DNA from: Alphaproteobacteria bacterium
GTDB lineage: Bacteria > Pseudomonadota > Alphaproteobacteria > Rhodobacterales > Rhodobacteraceae
Assembly: GCA_030429495.1 (NCBI GenBank)
Contig: JAUIFH010000004.1
Span: 124,001 to 188,000, forward strand
Direction: 5' to 3'
Length of the DNA: 64,000 nt
Shown: in pieces, positions 17,184 to 26,804 of the stretch
Position numbering within the stretch: the stretch's first letter is position 1
Layout: every line of letters begins with the position of its first letter
The notes under the pieces: generated by a model
What the model was told of the DNA's origin: nothing
What the model saw: only the letters and a program-made list of their open reading frames with translations
Databases searched by the model: none
Program-made: the position numbers and the translations under genes

Positions 17184-19469
17184 CTACCCTTCCAGCTTTG
17201 TCAGATCGGCGACGCTCAGACAGATCGTGCGGATGCGGCTGAGCAGGTTCAGCCGGTTCCGCCGGACGATTTCGTTGTCGGTATTGACCTGCACCGCCTC
17301 GAAGAACGCGTCGATGGGCGCGCGAAGCGAGGCCATGGCGGACATGGCCGCACCGAAATCCTCGGCCTTCATCGCGGGGGCGATGGCAGCCTCGGCCTTG
17401 TCGAGCGCGGCAAAGAGCGTGCGTTCGGAGGCATCCTCGGCGAATTTCGGATCGGCGCCGTAGGAATACTCGACCCCGTCCTTTTCCTCGGCCTGCGTCA
17501 GGATGTTGTTCGCCCGCTTGAAGCCTTGGATCAGGTTTTCGCCGTCATCGGTCTTGAGGAAGGCCGACAGCGCCTCGGCGCGTTTGACCAAGAGCGTCAG
17601 GTCGTCATTGCCGGGCATGGCAAGGCAGGCATCGATGACGTCATGCCGGATGCCCTCATCGCGGAGATGGACCTTGAGGCGGTCGTAGTTGAACGCAGGG
17701 AGTTCACCTTGGGCAATAGGTACGTTGCGAGTTATTTCCTTGCATAGCTCCCGGGTGAGGTTTGCTGCCTTTATCAGCGAGAATTCCTCCGCATTCAGGC
17801 GCGACAATTCCTCTTGAAGTGGACGTCGCGCCGCTTCCGACGCAGCTGTTGCAAGTTCAACTACAATCTCGCTCCGCCTTGTCTCACTTTTCCGGACAGC
17901 TTCGTCGGCCTTCTCTTGAGCGCCCTCGGACCAAAGGCCGATATTGGAGAAGCTCTTGTTCAATAGCGGGAGCAAAGAAAGCCTTAGGTCGTTGCCAAGT
18001 ATTAGCCTGACAACCCCCAACGCCGCCCTTCTCAGCGCGAACGGGTCCTTCGACCCGGTGGGCTTCTCGTCGATCGCCCAGAAGCCGGTCAGCGTGTCGA
18101 TCTTGTCGGCGAGCGCCACGGCCACGGAAACCGGATCATTCGGCACGGCGTCCGACGGCCCGAGTGGCTGGTAGTGTTCCTTGCAGGCATTGGCCACCGC
18201 CTCGGGCAGACCGGCGGCCTTGGCGTAGTAGACGCCCATCGTGCCCTGAAGTTCGGGGAATTCGCCGACCATCGCGGATTGCAGGTCGGCCTTGGCCACC
18301 CGCGCGGCCTCTGCCGCCAGATCGGGTTTCGCACCGACCAAGGGCGCGATTTCGCGCGCCAGCGCCTCGATCCGGTCGATGCGGTCCTTCTGAGACCCGA
18401 GCTTGTTGTGGAAGGTGACATGGGCCAGCCCCTCGGCCATGCCTTCCAGACCCACATCAGCAACGACCCGCACGTCATTCTCCCAGAAGAACTTTGCGTC
18501 GCTAAGCCGCGCCGAAAGCACCTTCTGGTTCCCCGCAAGGATCGTCGCGCCATGATCGGTGGGGTCATTGTTCGCGACCGTGATGAAGCCCTCGATCCGC
18601 CCTGTCTTCGCGTTGCGGCAAGAGAAGAACTTCTGGTGTTCCTTCATCGAGGTCTGCAACACCTCGGGCGGCAGGCCAAGGAAATCCTCGCCGATCCGGC
18701 CCATCAGCACGACGGGCCATTCAACGAGCCCCGCGACCTCGGTCAGCAGGCCCCTGTCCTCGACCACCTCTAGCCCCGCGGCGAAGGCGGCGTTGGTGGC
18801 GTCGTGCCAGATGTGCTCGGCCCGTTCCTCGGGGTCGAGCATCACTTTCGCACGCTTCAGCTTCGCCGCGTAATCATCGAAGGAGGTTACAGAAAACGCC
18901 TCCGGCGCAAGGAAGCGATGGCCGCGTGTCTGGTTGCCCGAGGCGATGCCGTCGATATCAAGCGCCACGACCTCGGCCTCACCCTCATCGCTCAGCAGAC
19001 ACAGGATCGAATGCAGCGGCCGCACCCAGCGCAAGGACCCCGCCCCCCAGCGCATCGACTTCGGCCAGGGGAAATTGCGGATGGTGGCCTCCAGCACCTC
19101 GGCGACAATCTCCGCCGCCTTGCGCCCCGGCTTTTCGATCACCGCGAAATAGGCCTGCCCCTTGCCGGCCTCCCGCACCTCAAGCTGATCCATCGTCAGC
19201 CCTGTCGAGCGCAGGAAGCCCTGCACCGCTTGTTCCGGCGCGGTCGTCGCGGGGCCTTTCCGCTCCTCGCGCACCGCACGGCTTTCTGCCGTCAGCCCCT
19301 CCACCGCCAGCGTCAGGCGGCGGGGGGTGGAAAGGGCATGGGCACCGGCATAGGTCAGCCCGGCCTCGACCAGCCCGTCGGTGACAAGCTTCTTCAGGTC
19401 GTCGCGGGCCCTCGCCTGCATCCGCGCGGGGATTTCTTCGGAGAAGAGTTCGATGAGAAGGTCCGGCAT
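17184..19469 (-). CDS. glyS: Glycine-tRNA ligase beta subunit, with insert
   Basis: GlyS is the tRNA-binding beta subunit of the tetrameric bacterial glycyl-tRNA synthetase. It begins LLIELFSEEIPARMQ and has the diagnostic MRWGAGSLRWVRPLHSILCLL, FLGLPPEVLQTSMKEHQKFF, and DKIDTLTGFWAIDEKPTGSKDPFALRRAALGVVRL. At 761 residues it is about 60 longer than usual. The extra length lies at about residues 488-590 (17700-18010), is Glu/Lys/Ala-rich and probably coiled-coil, and its DNA is much less GC-rich than the flanks (48% and 45% in the two 60-base lines from 17761 and 17941, against 60% in the line from 18361). The frame is intact and the anticodon-binding end (DRLKVHLRDEGIRHDVIDACL) follows. The ATG directly abuts the stop of the preceding gene. 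Confidence 0.96.
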   Translation of the reverse strand: MPDLLIELFSEEIPARMQARARDDLKKLVTDGLVEAGLTYAGAHALSTPRRLTLAVEGLTAESRAVREERKGPATTAPEQAVQGFLRSTGLTMDQLEVREAGKGQAYFAVIEKPGRKAAEIVAEVLEATIRNFPWPKSMRWGAGSLRWVRPLHSILCLLSDEGEAEVVALDIDGIASGNQTRGHRFLAPEAFSVTSFDDYAAKLKRAKVMLDPEERAEHIWHDATNAAFAAGLEVVEDRGLLTEVAGLVEWPVVLMGRIGEDFLGLPPEVLQTSMKEHQKFFSCRNAKTGRIEGFITVANNDPTDHGATILAGNQKVLSARLSDAKFFWENDVRVVADVGLEGMAEGLAHVTFHNKLGSQKDRIDRIEALAREIAPLVGAKPDLAAEAARVAKADLQSAMVGEFPELQGTMGVYYAKAAGLPEAVANACKEHYQPLGPSDAVPNDPVSVAVALADKIDTLTGFWAIDEKPTGSKDPFALRRAALGVVRLILGNDLRLSLLPLLNKSFSNIGLWSEGAQEKADEAVRKSETRRSEIVVELATAASEAARRPLQEELSRLNAEEFSLIKAANLTRELCKEITRNVPIAQGELPAFNYDRLKVHLRDEGIRHDVIDACLAMPGNDDLTLLVKRAEALSAFLKTDDGENLIQGFKRANNILTQAEEKDGVEYSYGADPKFAEDASERTLFAALDKAEAAIAPAMKAEDFGAAMSAMASLRAPIDAFFEAVQVNTDNEIVRRNRLNLLSRIRTICLSVADLTKLEG

Positions 19470-19943
19470 CTACTGTTCCGCGCTTTCATTCGGTTGGTGC
19501 CAGGCAAAGGCCCGGCCGTCGGGATAGACCGCGACGACACGGTCGAAGCCGGGCTGGATGTTCTTTTCCGACAGGAAGGTCAGGGCGCGGCCATTTTCGA
19601 TATCGGCGCCGATCTGTTCGGCATCGAAGCAGGAGAACCACGTCGGCGCGATGCGCGGCTCGGCCCCGTCATAGGGGGCGAAGGTCTCGCTCAGCATCGC
19701 CTGGCTGAGCGGGATGGTGAAGCAGGCCCGGAAGCGGATCGGCGAGGAATCGGCGTCGATCCCCTCGAACGCCTCTGTCGGAACGGCTTCGGCAACGCCA
19801 GACAGGCCGGTGAGCCGGATCACCGACGCATCCGATCCCGCATCGACCCCGCGATAGAAGCCATAGACCTGAAGGTAATAGACAGCCACCCCGGCGGCGA
19901 GCGCGGCAATCATGAGAAATCCTGCGACAAGCCGGCCACTCAC
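19470..19943 (-). CDS. DUF6446-like membrane-anchored protein between glyQ and glyS
   Basis: A 157-residue protein read from a GTG (19943) that overlaps the glyQ stop as GTGA, and whose stop abuts the glyS ATG. It has one N-terminal membrane segment (about 6-24, [20 protein letters not shown]), then a soluble periplasmic-type domain with [33 protein letters not shown] and a C-terminal strand [17 protein letters not shown]. Two Cys could form a disulfide. The zero-spacing position inside the glycyl-tRNA synthetase operon recurs in Rhodobacterales as I recall it, but no function is known. The DUF number is from memory. Confidence 0.8.
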   Translation of the reverse strand: MSGRLVAGFLMIAALAAGVAVYYLQVYGFYRGVDAGSDASVIRLTGLSGVAEAVPTEAFEGIDADSSPIRFRACFTIPLSQAMLSETFAPYDGAEPRIAPTWFSCFDAEQIGADIENGRALTFLSEKNIQPGFDRVVAVYPDGRAFAWHQPNESAEQ

Positions 19944-20869
19944 GCCGCAGCCCCTTCCGCGCCACCGGCTGCGGTCGTGACGAAAGCGTCGGCGCATTTC
20001 TTGGCAAGCGCGCGGACGCGGCCGATATAGGCCTGCCGCTCGGTCACCGAGATCACGCCCCGCGCGTCGAGCAGGTTGAAGAGGTGGCTGGCCTTGATGC
20101 ACTGGTCGTAGGCCGGATGGGCCATGACGATGCGGCGCCCTGCCCCGTCCGTCTGGTCTGCGGCAAGGATGCGTTCGCATTCGGCCTCGGCGTCCTCGAA
20201 ATGCTTCAGAAGCATCCCGGTATCGGCCTGATCGAAGTTCCAGCGGGAATATTCCTGTTCGGTCTGGCGGAAGATATCGCCATATTTCAACGGGATGGGC
20301 GCGCCGGGATCGTTGAACGGCATGTCCATGACATGGTCGATGCCAAGGACATACATCGCCAGCCGTTCGAGGCCGTAGGTCAGTTCGCCCGAAACCGGAT
20401 GGCAGTCATGGCCGCCGACCTGCTGGAAATAGGTGAACTGGCTCACTTCCATCCCGTCGCACCAGACTTCCCAGCCGAGCCCCCAGGCACCCAGCGTCGG
20501 GCTTTCCCAGTCGTCCTCGACAAAACGGATGTCGTGCAGCGCCATGTCGATCCCGATCGCGGCAAGCGAGCCGAGATAGAGTTCCTGAAGGTCCGGCGGC
20601 GAGGGTTTGATGAGCACCTGGTACTGGTAGTAGTGCTGCAAACGGTTCGGGTTTTCACCATACCGCCCATCGGTCGGGCGGCGCGAGGGCTGGACATAGG
20701 CCGCCGCCCACGGGCGCGTGCCGAGCGCGCGCAGCGTCGTGGCGGGGTGAAATGTCCCAGCGCCCACCTCCATGTCGTAGGGCTGCAGTACGGCGCAGCC
20801 CTTACCCGCCCAGTAGGTCTGAAGGCGCAGGATGATCTCCTGAAAGGAACGGGGGGCCGTTGCGGTCAT
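19940..20869 (-). CDS. glyQ: Glycine-tRNA ligase alpha subunit
   Basis: GlyQ is the catalytic class II subunit that activates glycine and charges tRNA-Gly. The 309-residue protein has [37 protein letters not shown], the motif 2 region [32 protein letters not shown] and [13 protein letters not shown], all characteristic. It starts MTATAPRSF at 20869. It is the first gene of a three-gene unit with a DUF6446-like gene and glyS, and it is divergent from the gene at 21029 across 159 bases, so the promoter lies in that gap. Confidence 0.97.
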   Translation of the reverse strand: MTATAPRSFQEIILRLQTYWAGKGCAVLQPYDMEVGAGTFHPATTLRALGTRPWAAAYVQPSRRPTDGRYGENPNRLQHYYQYQVLIKPSPPDLQELYLGSLAAIGIDMALHDIRFVEDDWESPTLGAWGLGWEVWCDGMEVSQFTYFQQVGGHDCHPVSGELTYGLERLAMYVLGIDHVMDMPFNDPGAPIPLKYGDIFRQTEQEYSRWNFDQADTGMLLKHFEDAEAECERILAADQTDGAGRRIVMAHPAYDQCIKASHLFNLLDARGVISVTERQAYIGRVRALAKKCADAFVTTAAGGAEGAAA

Positions 20870-21028
20870 GTCGAGCCTGTGGCTTGGGACGAAAAACGCG
20901 TTCTCAATAGGCAACAGCCGCCGGGCGGTCAATTGGCCGGCAGGCGATTGTGGCGTGACCCCGCGCGCGATCCTGATAGTTTCGGCAGCGGATTCGTTCC
21001 GATAAGAAACGTCGAGGGGTTTTGGCGG

Positions 21029-22753
21029 ATGCGTTTGAGCGGTTTTCTCTGCGGGTTGGTGTTGTCCCTGATGGCGACCGTGGTCGCGGCGCAGGACACA
21101 TGGGTCCAGATCGAGGCCCAGCCTTCGTTGCGCGAGGGGGAAGAGCGCGCCCGCGCCTATTCCGGCGTTTTCCCGAACGTGAACGGCTTCGCGATGACGA
21201 CCGGCTGGTATGCCATCGCGCTCGGCCCGTTCTCGCCCGAAGAGGCCCAGCGCCAGCTTGAACTGTTGCGGGGCGAGCGCCTGATCCCCGGCGACAGCTA
21301 CATCGCGGATTCGGCGCGGTTCGGTCAGCAGTTCTGGCCGGTCGGCGGCGCCACCCCGGCCCCGTCCGTGTCCGCACCGGAAGCAGAACCGGAAGTTGCC
21401 GCTCTGCCCGAGGCTTTGCCCGACGAGACGCCGGCCGAGGCGCGCCGCTCCGAAAGCCTGCTGCTTGGAGAAGAACGGCGGGAATTGCAGGAGGCGCTGC
21501 AATGGCAGGGCTTCTACGCCGGCGCCATCGACGGTGCGTTCGGCCCGGGTACGCGGCGGTCGATGGCCGCATGGCAGGGCGCCCGCGGCGCCGATGCGAC
21601 TGGCATCCTGACCACCCGGCAGCGTGCGGCCCTGATCGAGGAATACGAGGCGGAACGCGACGCGATCGGCCTTGCCACGGTCGCGGATGCGGAAGCCGGG
21701 ATCGAAATCGCACTGCCGACGGCACTGGTCGAGTTCGATCGCTACGCCCCGCCCTTCGCGCATTACCGGGAGAGGGACGGCTCCGGCTTCCGGGCGATCC
21801 TGATTTCGCAGCAGGGAGATCAGGCGACGCTGGCCGGTTTGTACGAAGTCATGCAGACGCTCGAAATCGTGCCAGTGTCCGGTGAGCGTGGACTTGGCCG
21901 GACCTCGTTCACGCTGAGCGGACAGAACAGCCGGCTGCATTCCTACACCCAGGCGGAACTGAAAGGTGGTGCGATCCACGGCTTCGCGCTCGTCTGGCCA
22001 CCGGAGGAGGAGGCCCGGGCGGCCCGTATCCTCGACGCGATGAAAGCCGCGTTCCGCCCGGCGGGCGATGTGACGCTCGATCCCGGTCTTGGCGCGCCGC
22101 TGGCCGAAAACCGGGCGGATCTGGTTTCCGGTCTTGAGATCCGCCGGCCTACGCTCTCGCGTTCCGGCTTCTATATCGACGGCACCGGCCTTGTCGCGAC
22201 GACCGACGAAGTGCTTGCCAACTGCGGGCGCGTCACGCTTGACAGTCAGATGGCCGCCGATATCGCACTCCACGACGATGCATCGGGCCTTGTCGTGCTC
22301 AAGCCAGCCACAACGCTCGCCCCGCGCGCGCATGCGCGTTTTGCCGATGGCCGCGTGTCGTCCGAAGTTGCGGTCGCGGGCTTTTCCTACGAGGACGCCC
22401 TTGATTCAGCCGTTCTGAGTTTCGGCACCATGGCCGCGGCCGAAGGCCTTGACGGAGAGGCCGGGATCACCCGGCTGAGCGTGAAGACCCTGGCCGGTGA
22501 TGCTGGCGGCCCGGTTCTCGACGCGACGGGGTCGGTGATCGGCATGCTTCTGCCGCGCGCGAACGACGCCGGGCGGATTCTTCCCGACGATGTCGGCCTT
22601 GCGCTCGACGGATCGGCGATCAGCGCCGTTCTGGCCGAAGCGGGCCTTGGTGGCGAGCCGGCGGCGACATCTGGCGATAGCCGAACGCTCGCGCCGGAGG
22701 ATCTTGCCATCATCGGGCGCGATCTTACCGTTCTCGTCTCCTGCTGGAACTGA
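21029..22753 (+). CDS. Exported trypsin-fold protein with peptidoglycan-binding domain, probable pseudo-protease
   Basis: A 574-residue protein with a signal peptide (cleavage after VVAA, residue 21). Residues 45-105 resemble a SPOR-like repeat ([23 protein letters not shown]). Residues about 147-205 are a PG_binding_1 domain ([31 protein letters not shown]). The C-terminal 200 residues look like a trypsin-like fold, but all three catalytic positions seem lost: [18 protein letters not shown] replaces the usual AHV with His, SGLVVLKP replaces DLAVLK, and [10 protein letters not shown] has Ala in place of the nucleophile Ser. It probably binds peptidoglycan and acts as a scaffold. The start is supported by GAGGGG upstream. 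It is divergent from glyQ. Confidence 0.8.
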   Translation: MRLSGFLCGLVLSLMATVVAAQDTWVQIEAQPSLREGEERARAYSGVFPNVNGFAMTTGWYAIALGPFSPEEAQRQLELLRGERLIPGDSYIADSARFGQQFWPVGGATPAPSVSAPEAEPEVAALPEALPDETPAEARRSESLLLGEERRELQEALQWQGFYAGAIDGAFGPGTRRSMAAWQGARGADATGILTTRQRAALIEEYEAERDAIGLATVADAEAGIEIALPTALVEFDRYAPPFAHYRERDGSGFRAILISQQGDQATLAGLYEVMQTLEIVPVSGERGLGRTSFTLSGQNSRLHSYTQAELKGGAIHGFALVWPPEEEARAARILDAMKAAFRPAGDVTLDPGLGAPLAENRADLVSGLEIRRPTLSRSGFYIDGTGLVATTDEVLANCGRVTLDSQMAADIALHDDASGLVVLKPATTLAPRAHARFADGRVSSEVAVAGFSYEDALDSAVLSFGTMAAAEGLDGEAGITRLSVKTLAGDAGGPVLDATGSVIGMLLPRANDAGRILPDDVGLALDGSAISAVLAEAGLGGEPAATSGDSRTLAPEDLAIIGRDLTVLVSCWN

Positions 22754-22784
22754 CCGTCAAGGCGGCCGGGCTGCTGGAGGGCGG

Positions 22785-24233
22785 TCAGGCCTTCCAGAAA
22801 CGCGGCAGAAACAGGACCAGAACAACCAGAAGTTCGAGCCGGCCAAGCAGCATCGCCCCGGTCAGAATCCATTTCGCGACATCGTTGATGGCCGCGAAGT
22901 TGCCGGCAGGACCGATGATCTCGCCCAGCCCCGGTCCGATATTGGCGATCGCGGTCGCGGCGCCTGAGATCGAGGTGGTGAAATCCAGCCCGGTCAGCGC
23001 CAGCGACACGGCAATCAGGCCGAGACTGACGACAAAGAGGCCAAGAAAGCTCATGACCGAGGACAGGACTTCCTCGGTGACCGGCCGGCCGGCATAACGT
23101 GGCGTAAAGATTCCGTTCGGCGAGTGGATGCGGCGGATCTGCGCGCGCACTGCCGCGATCAGAAGCTGGTAGCGGAAAATCTTGACCGAACAGCAGGTCG
23201 ATCCGGCGCAACCGCCGATAAGGCCAATGAAGAAGAAAAGCACGATCGAGAACGTGCCCCAAAGCTGGTAGTCGGCACTCGCGAAGCCGGTTCCGGTAAT
23301 GATCGAGGTTACGTTGAACACCGCCTCGCGGAGCGCGTGGGCAACTCCGTCGCCGCGCAGGAAGACGCGGTAGGCCCAGATCACCGCGATCAGCACGGCA
23401 AGGGTCCAGAGAAACCCGCGCACCTGCACGTCCCGCCACAGCGGACCGGCGCTTCCGGCAAGCAGTTGGACATAGCGCACGAACGGCAGTGCCGCAGCGA
23501 TCATGTAGAAGGACGAGACATATTCCGGCGCGCCCTGATAGCGCCCGAATGACGCGTCGGAGGTGGAGAACCCCCCGGTCGCGATCGTCGTCATGGCGTG
23601 GTTTGTCGCATCGAACCCGTCCATGCCGACGGCCAGATAGGACAGGCCGCAGAGCAGCGTCAGGACGACATAGACGCCCATGATCTGGGCCGCGATCTGG
23701 GCTGCGCGCGGCAGCACCTTGCCGCCCGTGTCGAACCCTTCGGAGCGGAAGATCTGCATCCCGCCGACCCGCAGTTCGGGCAGGAAGACCATCGCGACAA
23801 CGATGATGCCGACCCCCCCGAACCACTGAAGCATCGAACGCCAGAGCAGCAGCCCTTGCGGAAACGAGTCGAGACCGATGAAGACGGTCGCCCCCGTCGT
23901 GGTCAAGCCCGACATCGATTCGAAGACCGCGTCCACGACCCGCGCGCCCGTCGCACCGAAGTAGAACGGTAGCGCGCCGAACAGCGGCAGAATGACCCAG
24001 ACACCCGTTGCCATCAGGAACGTCTGTTGCAACGACAGCTTTTCGCGCACCCCGTTGGCGCAGGCGAGCGCCAGAAGGCCGCCGCCCAGTCCGGTCACGA
24101 CGGCGCTCTGCAGGAAGGCCGGCCAGTGACCGTTCCCATAGCCGATATCCACCGCCATCGGGATGACCATGGTCGCCCCGAGAACCGCAGCGAGAAGGCC
24201 GATGACATATCCGACGGGGCGCAGATCGAGCAT
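22785..24233 (-). CDS. trkH: TrkH/KtrB-family potassium uptake protein, downstream copy
   Basis: A 482-residue integral membrane subunit of the Trk K+ uptake system with the four-fold M1-P-M2 repeat. Selectivity-filter loops are visible at SGLTTTGATVF, TTIATGGFSTSDASF, TSIITGTGFASADYQ and AIANIGPGLGEI. It normally needs the peripheral NAD-binding TrkA, which is not in the window. The protein starts MLDLRPVGYVIGLL. It lies 70 bases downstream of a paralogue of exactly the same length on the same strand, so the two are probably cotranscribed. The final residues FLPRFWKA match the paralogue's ALPRFWRD. Confidence 0.95.
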   Translation of the reverse strand: MLDLRPVGYVIGLLAAVLGATMVIPMAVDIGYGNGHWPAFLQSAVVTGLGGGLLALACANGVREKLSLQQTFLMATGVWVILPLFGALPFYFGATGARVVDAVFESMSGLTTTGATVFIGLDSFPQGLLLWRSMLQWFGGVGIIVVAMVFLPELRVGGMQIFRSEGFDTGGKVLPRAAQIAAQIMGVYVVLTLLCGLSYLAVGMDGFDATNHAMTTIATGGFSTSDASFGRYQGAPEYVSSFYMIAAALPFVRYVQLLAGSAGPLWRDVQVRGFLWTLAVLIAVIWAYRVFLRGDGVAHALREAVFNVTSIITGTGFASADYQLWGTFSIVLFFFIGLIGGCAGSTCCSVKIFRYQLLIAAVRAQIRRIHSPNGIFTPRYAGRPVTEEVLSSVMSFLGLFVVSLGLIAVSLALTGLDFTTSISGAATAIANIGPGLGEIIGPAGNFAAINDVAKWILTGAMLLGRLELLVVLVLFLPRFWKA

Positions 24234-24303
24234 CCCTGACCCATGGCCGCGCCCCGCGATCCTGTCAAGCGGGCCGGCCCTTCCGGGGCCGCTGAGTGGC
24301 CCG

Positions 24304-25752
24304 TCAGTCCCGCCAGAACCGCGGCAGGGCGATCACGAAGACCGACAGCAGCGACAACCGCCCCATGATCATCGCGAGGATCATGAGGAGCTTGGCGGGG
24401 TCGGGAAAGTCGATGAAGGTGCCGGTCCGCTCCACCAGAGGTCCATAGCCGTACCCGATATTTCCGATCGAGGTCCAAGCGGCGAAGATCGCCGACTCGA
24501 AATCCACGCCGGTATCGACGATCAGCACCGCGACGACGCCGAATGTCAGAAGGTAGGCGCCGAGGTAGAGGGTGATCGCATCGAGCGTATCGCGGTCGAC
24601 CCTGCGCCGCGCGTATTTTACCGGTACGACGCGGTGGGACGAGTGGATGCGCCGGATCTCGGCCGCAAGCCCGCTGAGAAGCACCTGCACCCGAAACACC
24701 GACAGACCCGCCGCGCTTGACCCCGAACAGGCACCGATGACGCCAAGCCACATGGCCACGATCAGAGCGAAGCCACCCCAGGTCGCAAAGGAACCCGCGC
24801 CGAAGCCGGTCGAGGACATGATCGAGATCAGGTTGAAGAGCGCCCCGCGAAAGCTCGGTTCAAGCCCGTCGCCGCTTGTTGCCGCACGCCAGGCCGCGAC
24901 GGCGACAACCGCGCCACCCACCCAGAGCAGATAGGCCCGCACCTGCGGATCGCGCCAGAGCGGCGCAGCACTGCCGCGGACAAGCTGGACGTAGCGGATA
25001 TAGGGAAGGCTGCCGAGCAGCATGAACAGGGCGGCCGTGTAGTGCACGACCGGCGCGTAACCGGAGAAGGAAGCGGCACGCGGTGAAAAGCCGCCTGTCG
25101 CAATCGTCGCCAATGCGTGCAGAACCGCATCGAAGGTGGGCATACCGGCAAGGCTGTAGCTGCCCATGCAGGCAACCGTCAGCCCGACATAGACGATGAA
25201 CAGCTGGCCCGCGATATCGGTCGCGCGCGGCAGCACCTTTCCGAACGTGTCGAACCCTTCGGTGCGGAAGAACTGCATCCCCCCCACCCGCATCACCGGC
25301 AGAAAGATCATCGCGATGAACGCGATGCCAAGACCGCCAAGCCAGTTCAGCATCGCACGCCAGAGGTTGATACCGGCCGGCAGGTGGTCGACGTCCGGCA
25401 GCACCGATGCGCCGGTCGTGGTAATTCCGGATGCCGCTTCGAAATAGGCGTCGACCAGACGCATCCCCGGCAGGCCGAACAGGAATGGCAGCGCGCCGAA
25501 CAGCGGAATGAACAACCATATCCCCAAGGTCAGAAGAAAGGCCTGCCGGACTGACAGGCTGTTGCCGGCATGGTTCTGGCAGGCCAGAGCCGTCAGCAAC
25601 CCGGCGAGAACGGTGACGAGAGCAGCTTCCGCGAACGCATGGGCATTGCCGTCGCCCAGAAACGTGTCGAGAAACCACGGTGCAAGCATCGCCATCCCGA
25701 GTGCGGCGATGATGAGACCGATGACATATCCGACGGGGCGCAGGTCGATCAT
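24304..25752 (-). CDS. trkH: TrkH/KtrB-family potassium uptake protein, upstream copy
   Basis: A 482-residue TrkH-type K+ translocator. The start at 25752 (MIDLRPVGYVIGLI) is chosen because it aligns with the paralogue's MLDLRPVGYVIGLL; the frame extends 13 codons further. Filter loops are SGITTTGASVL, ATIATGGFSPRAASF, SIMSSTGFGAGSF and SIGNIGYGYGPL; each contains the key Gly. Pairs of trkH in tandem can differ in affinity or in coupling to TrkA, but no ion preference can be read here. It lies directly downstream of an EamA gene on the same strand (45-base gap). Confidence 0.95.
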   Translation of the reverse strand: MIDLRPVGYVIGLIIAALGMAMLAPWFLDTFLGDGNAHAFAEAALVTVLAGLLTALACQNHAGNSLSVRQAFLLTLGIWLFIPLFGALPFLFGLPGMRLVDAYFEAASGITTTGASVLPDVDHLPAGINLWRAMLNWLGGLGIAFIAMIFLPVMRVGGMQFFRTEGFDTFGKVLPRATDIAGQLFIVYVGLTVACMGSYSLAGMPTFDAVLHALATIATGGFSPRAASFSGYAPVVHYTAALFMLLGSLPYIRYVQLVRGSAAPLWRDPQVRAYLLWVGGAVVAVAAWRAATSGDGLEPSFRGALFNLISIMSSTGFGAGSFATWGGFALIVAMWLGVIGACSGSSAAGLSVFRVQVLLSGLAAEIRRIHSSHRVVPVKYARRRVDRDTLDAITLYLGAYLLTFGVVAVLIVDTGVDFESAIFAAWTSIGNIGYGYGPLVERTGTFIDFPDPAKLLMILAMIMGRLSLLSVFVIALPRFWRD

Positions 25753-25797
25753 GGTGGGCGAAGGGATGAGCCGCCGCCCCGTCAGTGTCAAGATGGC

Positions 25798-26730
25798 TCA
25801 ACCCGCACGGGCTGCGCGCTGGAACACAACCGTTCCGACCGCGATGAGCGCGGCGGCGGGCCAGAAGGCCGGGGGCAGCCCCTCACCCTGCGCAACGACA
25901 GCGAGAATCGCGCCCGCCATGGCGGCCACGCCGCCGATCTGGCTCATATAGACCGGACCGGCCAGTTCCTGCAGCCGGAACTGCAACGCGAACTGCGCTG
26001 CCACCACCACCGCACCGGCAAGGACCAGCACCACGATGCCCGGATCGCTCCACAGAAGCGGAAGGCGTGCACCCTCGCTGAACACCGCCGCCGGCAGCAC
26101 AAGTGCTGCGCCGCACAGGACCGAAAGCGCCGCGAGCGGCAGCGGCCGTTCGCCGGCGGGCCAGTAGCGGCTGCGGAAGATGTTCCCGAGAGCGAGGGCA
26201 ACGGGAATGCCCGATGCGACCAGCACCCAGAACGCGCCGCCCCCGGGGCCACCGGTCTCGTCCAGCTTGCCCGAGGCGAGAAGCACGCCGCCCAGCAGGG
26301 CCGCAGCGACGCCCGCCCCCTGCCCCGGCCGCGCGCCGTCCATACGAAGCAGCCGGGCGATGAGCCAGGTCATCAGCACCGGAAAGGCAAATGTCAGGGA
26401 AATGAAGCCCGCGCCGGTATGGGCCACGGACAGGTAGCCCATCGCGCTTGGCGCGGCCATCAGAAGCCCCGCCACGGTGCAGTAGGGAAGCACCCGGCCA
26501 AGGCCCCGGCCGCCGCGCTGCGCGAGCGCCGGCACCGCGAGAACGGCGCCGGCGATCAACCAGACCGAGGTAAGGTAGCCAAGCATCGGCGCCCCTGCCG
26601 ACGCAGCCAGCTTCGACAACGCGACGGAGCCCGCAATCAGCGTGCCGACCGCGAGAAGAAGGACCGGCGCTGCAAGCCCCGGCCCTTTTGCGCCGGGCAC
26701 ATGGCCCACGCAGGAAACAGCATCCGCCAT
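25798..26730 (-). CDS. EamA/DMT-family transporter
   Basis: A 310-residue protein with about ten membrane helices in two EamA repeats (for example LLLAVGTLIAGSVALSKLA and FWVLVASGIPVALALGNIF). The start at 26730 (MADAVSC) follows GGAG at a spacing of nine; the frame continues 12 codons upstream. The family exports amino acids, metabolites or drugs; the substrate is not evident. It is divergent from a MarR gene, with a near-perfect palindrome in the 74-base gap, so repression by MarR relieved by a small ligand is the natural reading. Confidence 0.88.
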   Translation of the reverse strand: MADAVSCVGHVPGAKGPGLAAPVLLLAVGTLIAGSVALSKLAASAGAPMLGYLTSVWLIAGAVLAVPALAQRGGRGLGRVLPYCTVAGLLMAAPSAMGYLSVAHTGAGFISLTFAFPVLMTWLIARLLRMDGARPGQGAGVAAALLGGVLLASGKLDETGGPGGGAFWVLVASGIPVALALGNIFRSRYWPAGERPLPLAALSVLCGAALVLPAAVFSEGARLPLLWSDPGIVVLVLAGAVVVAAQFALQFRLQELAGPVYMSQIGGVAAMAGAILAVVAQGEGLPPAFWPAAALIAVGTVVFQRAARAG

Positions 26731-26785
26731 TTGACTGATCTCCGAGAGAGGGTAATATCTTTTCATAGACTAACTTAATGATAAG

Positions 26786-26803
26786 TATCTTGATGTCAAG
26801 ACA
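26786..26803 (+). promoter_or_regulatory. MarR-type operator
   Basis: TCTTGA (26788-26793) and TCAAGA (26796-26801) form a perfect inverted repeat with a TG centre, extended to TATCTTGA/TCAAGACA with one mismatch. It ends one base before the likely marR start and lies in the gap to the divergent EamA gene, so it can control both. The half-site spacing is typical of MarR dimers. Confidence 0.7.
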
Positions 26804-26804
26804 A

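Noticed and set aside
26778-26804. Upstream ATG for marR
   Set aside because: It would put the palindromic operator inside the coding region and adds nine residues unlike MarR proteins.
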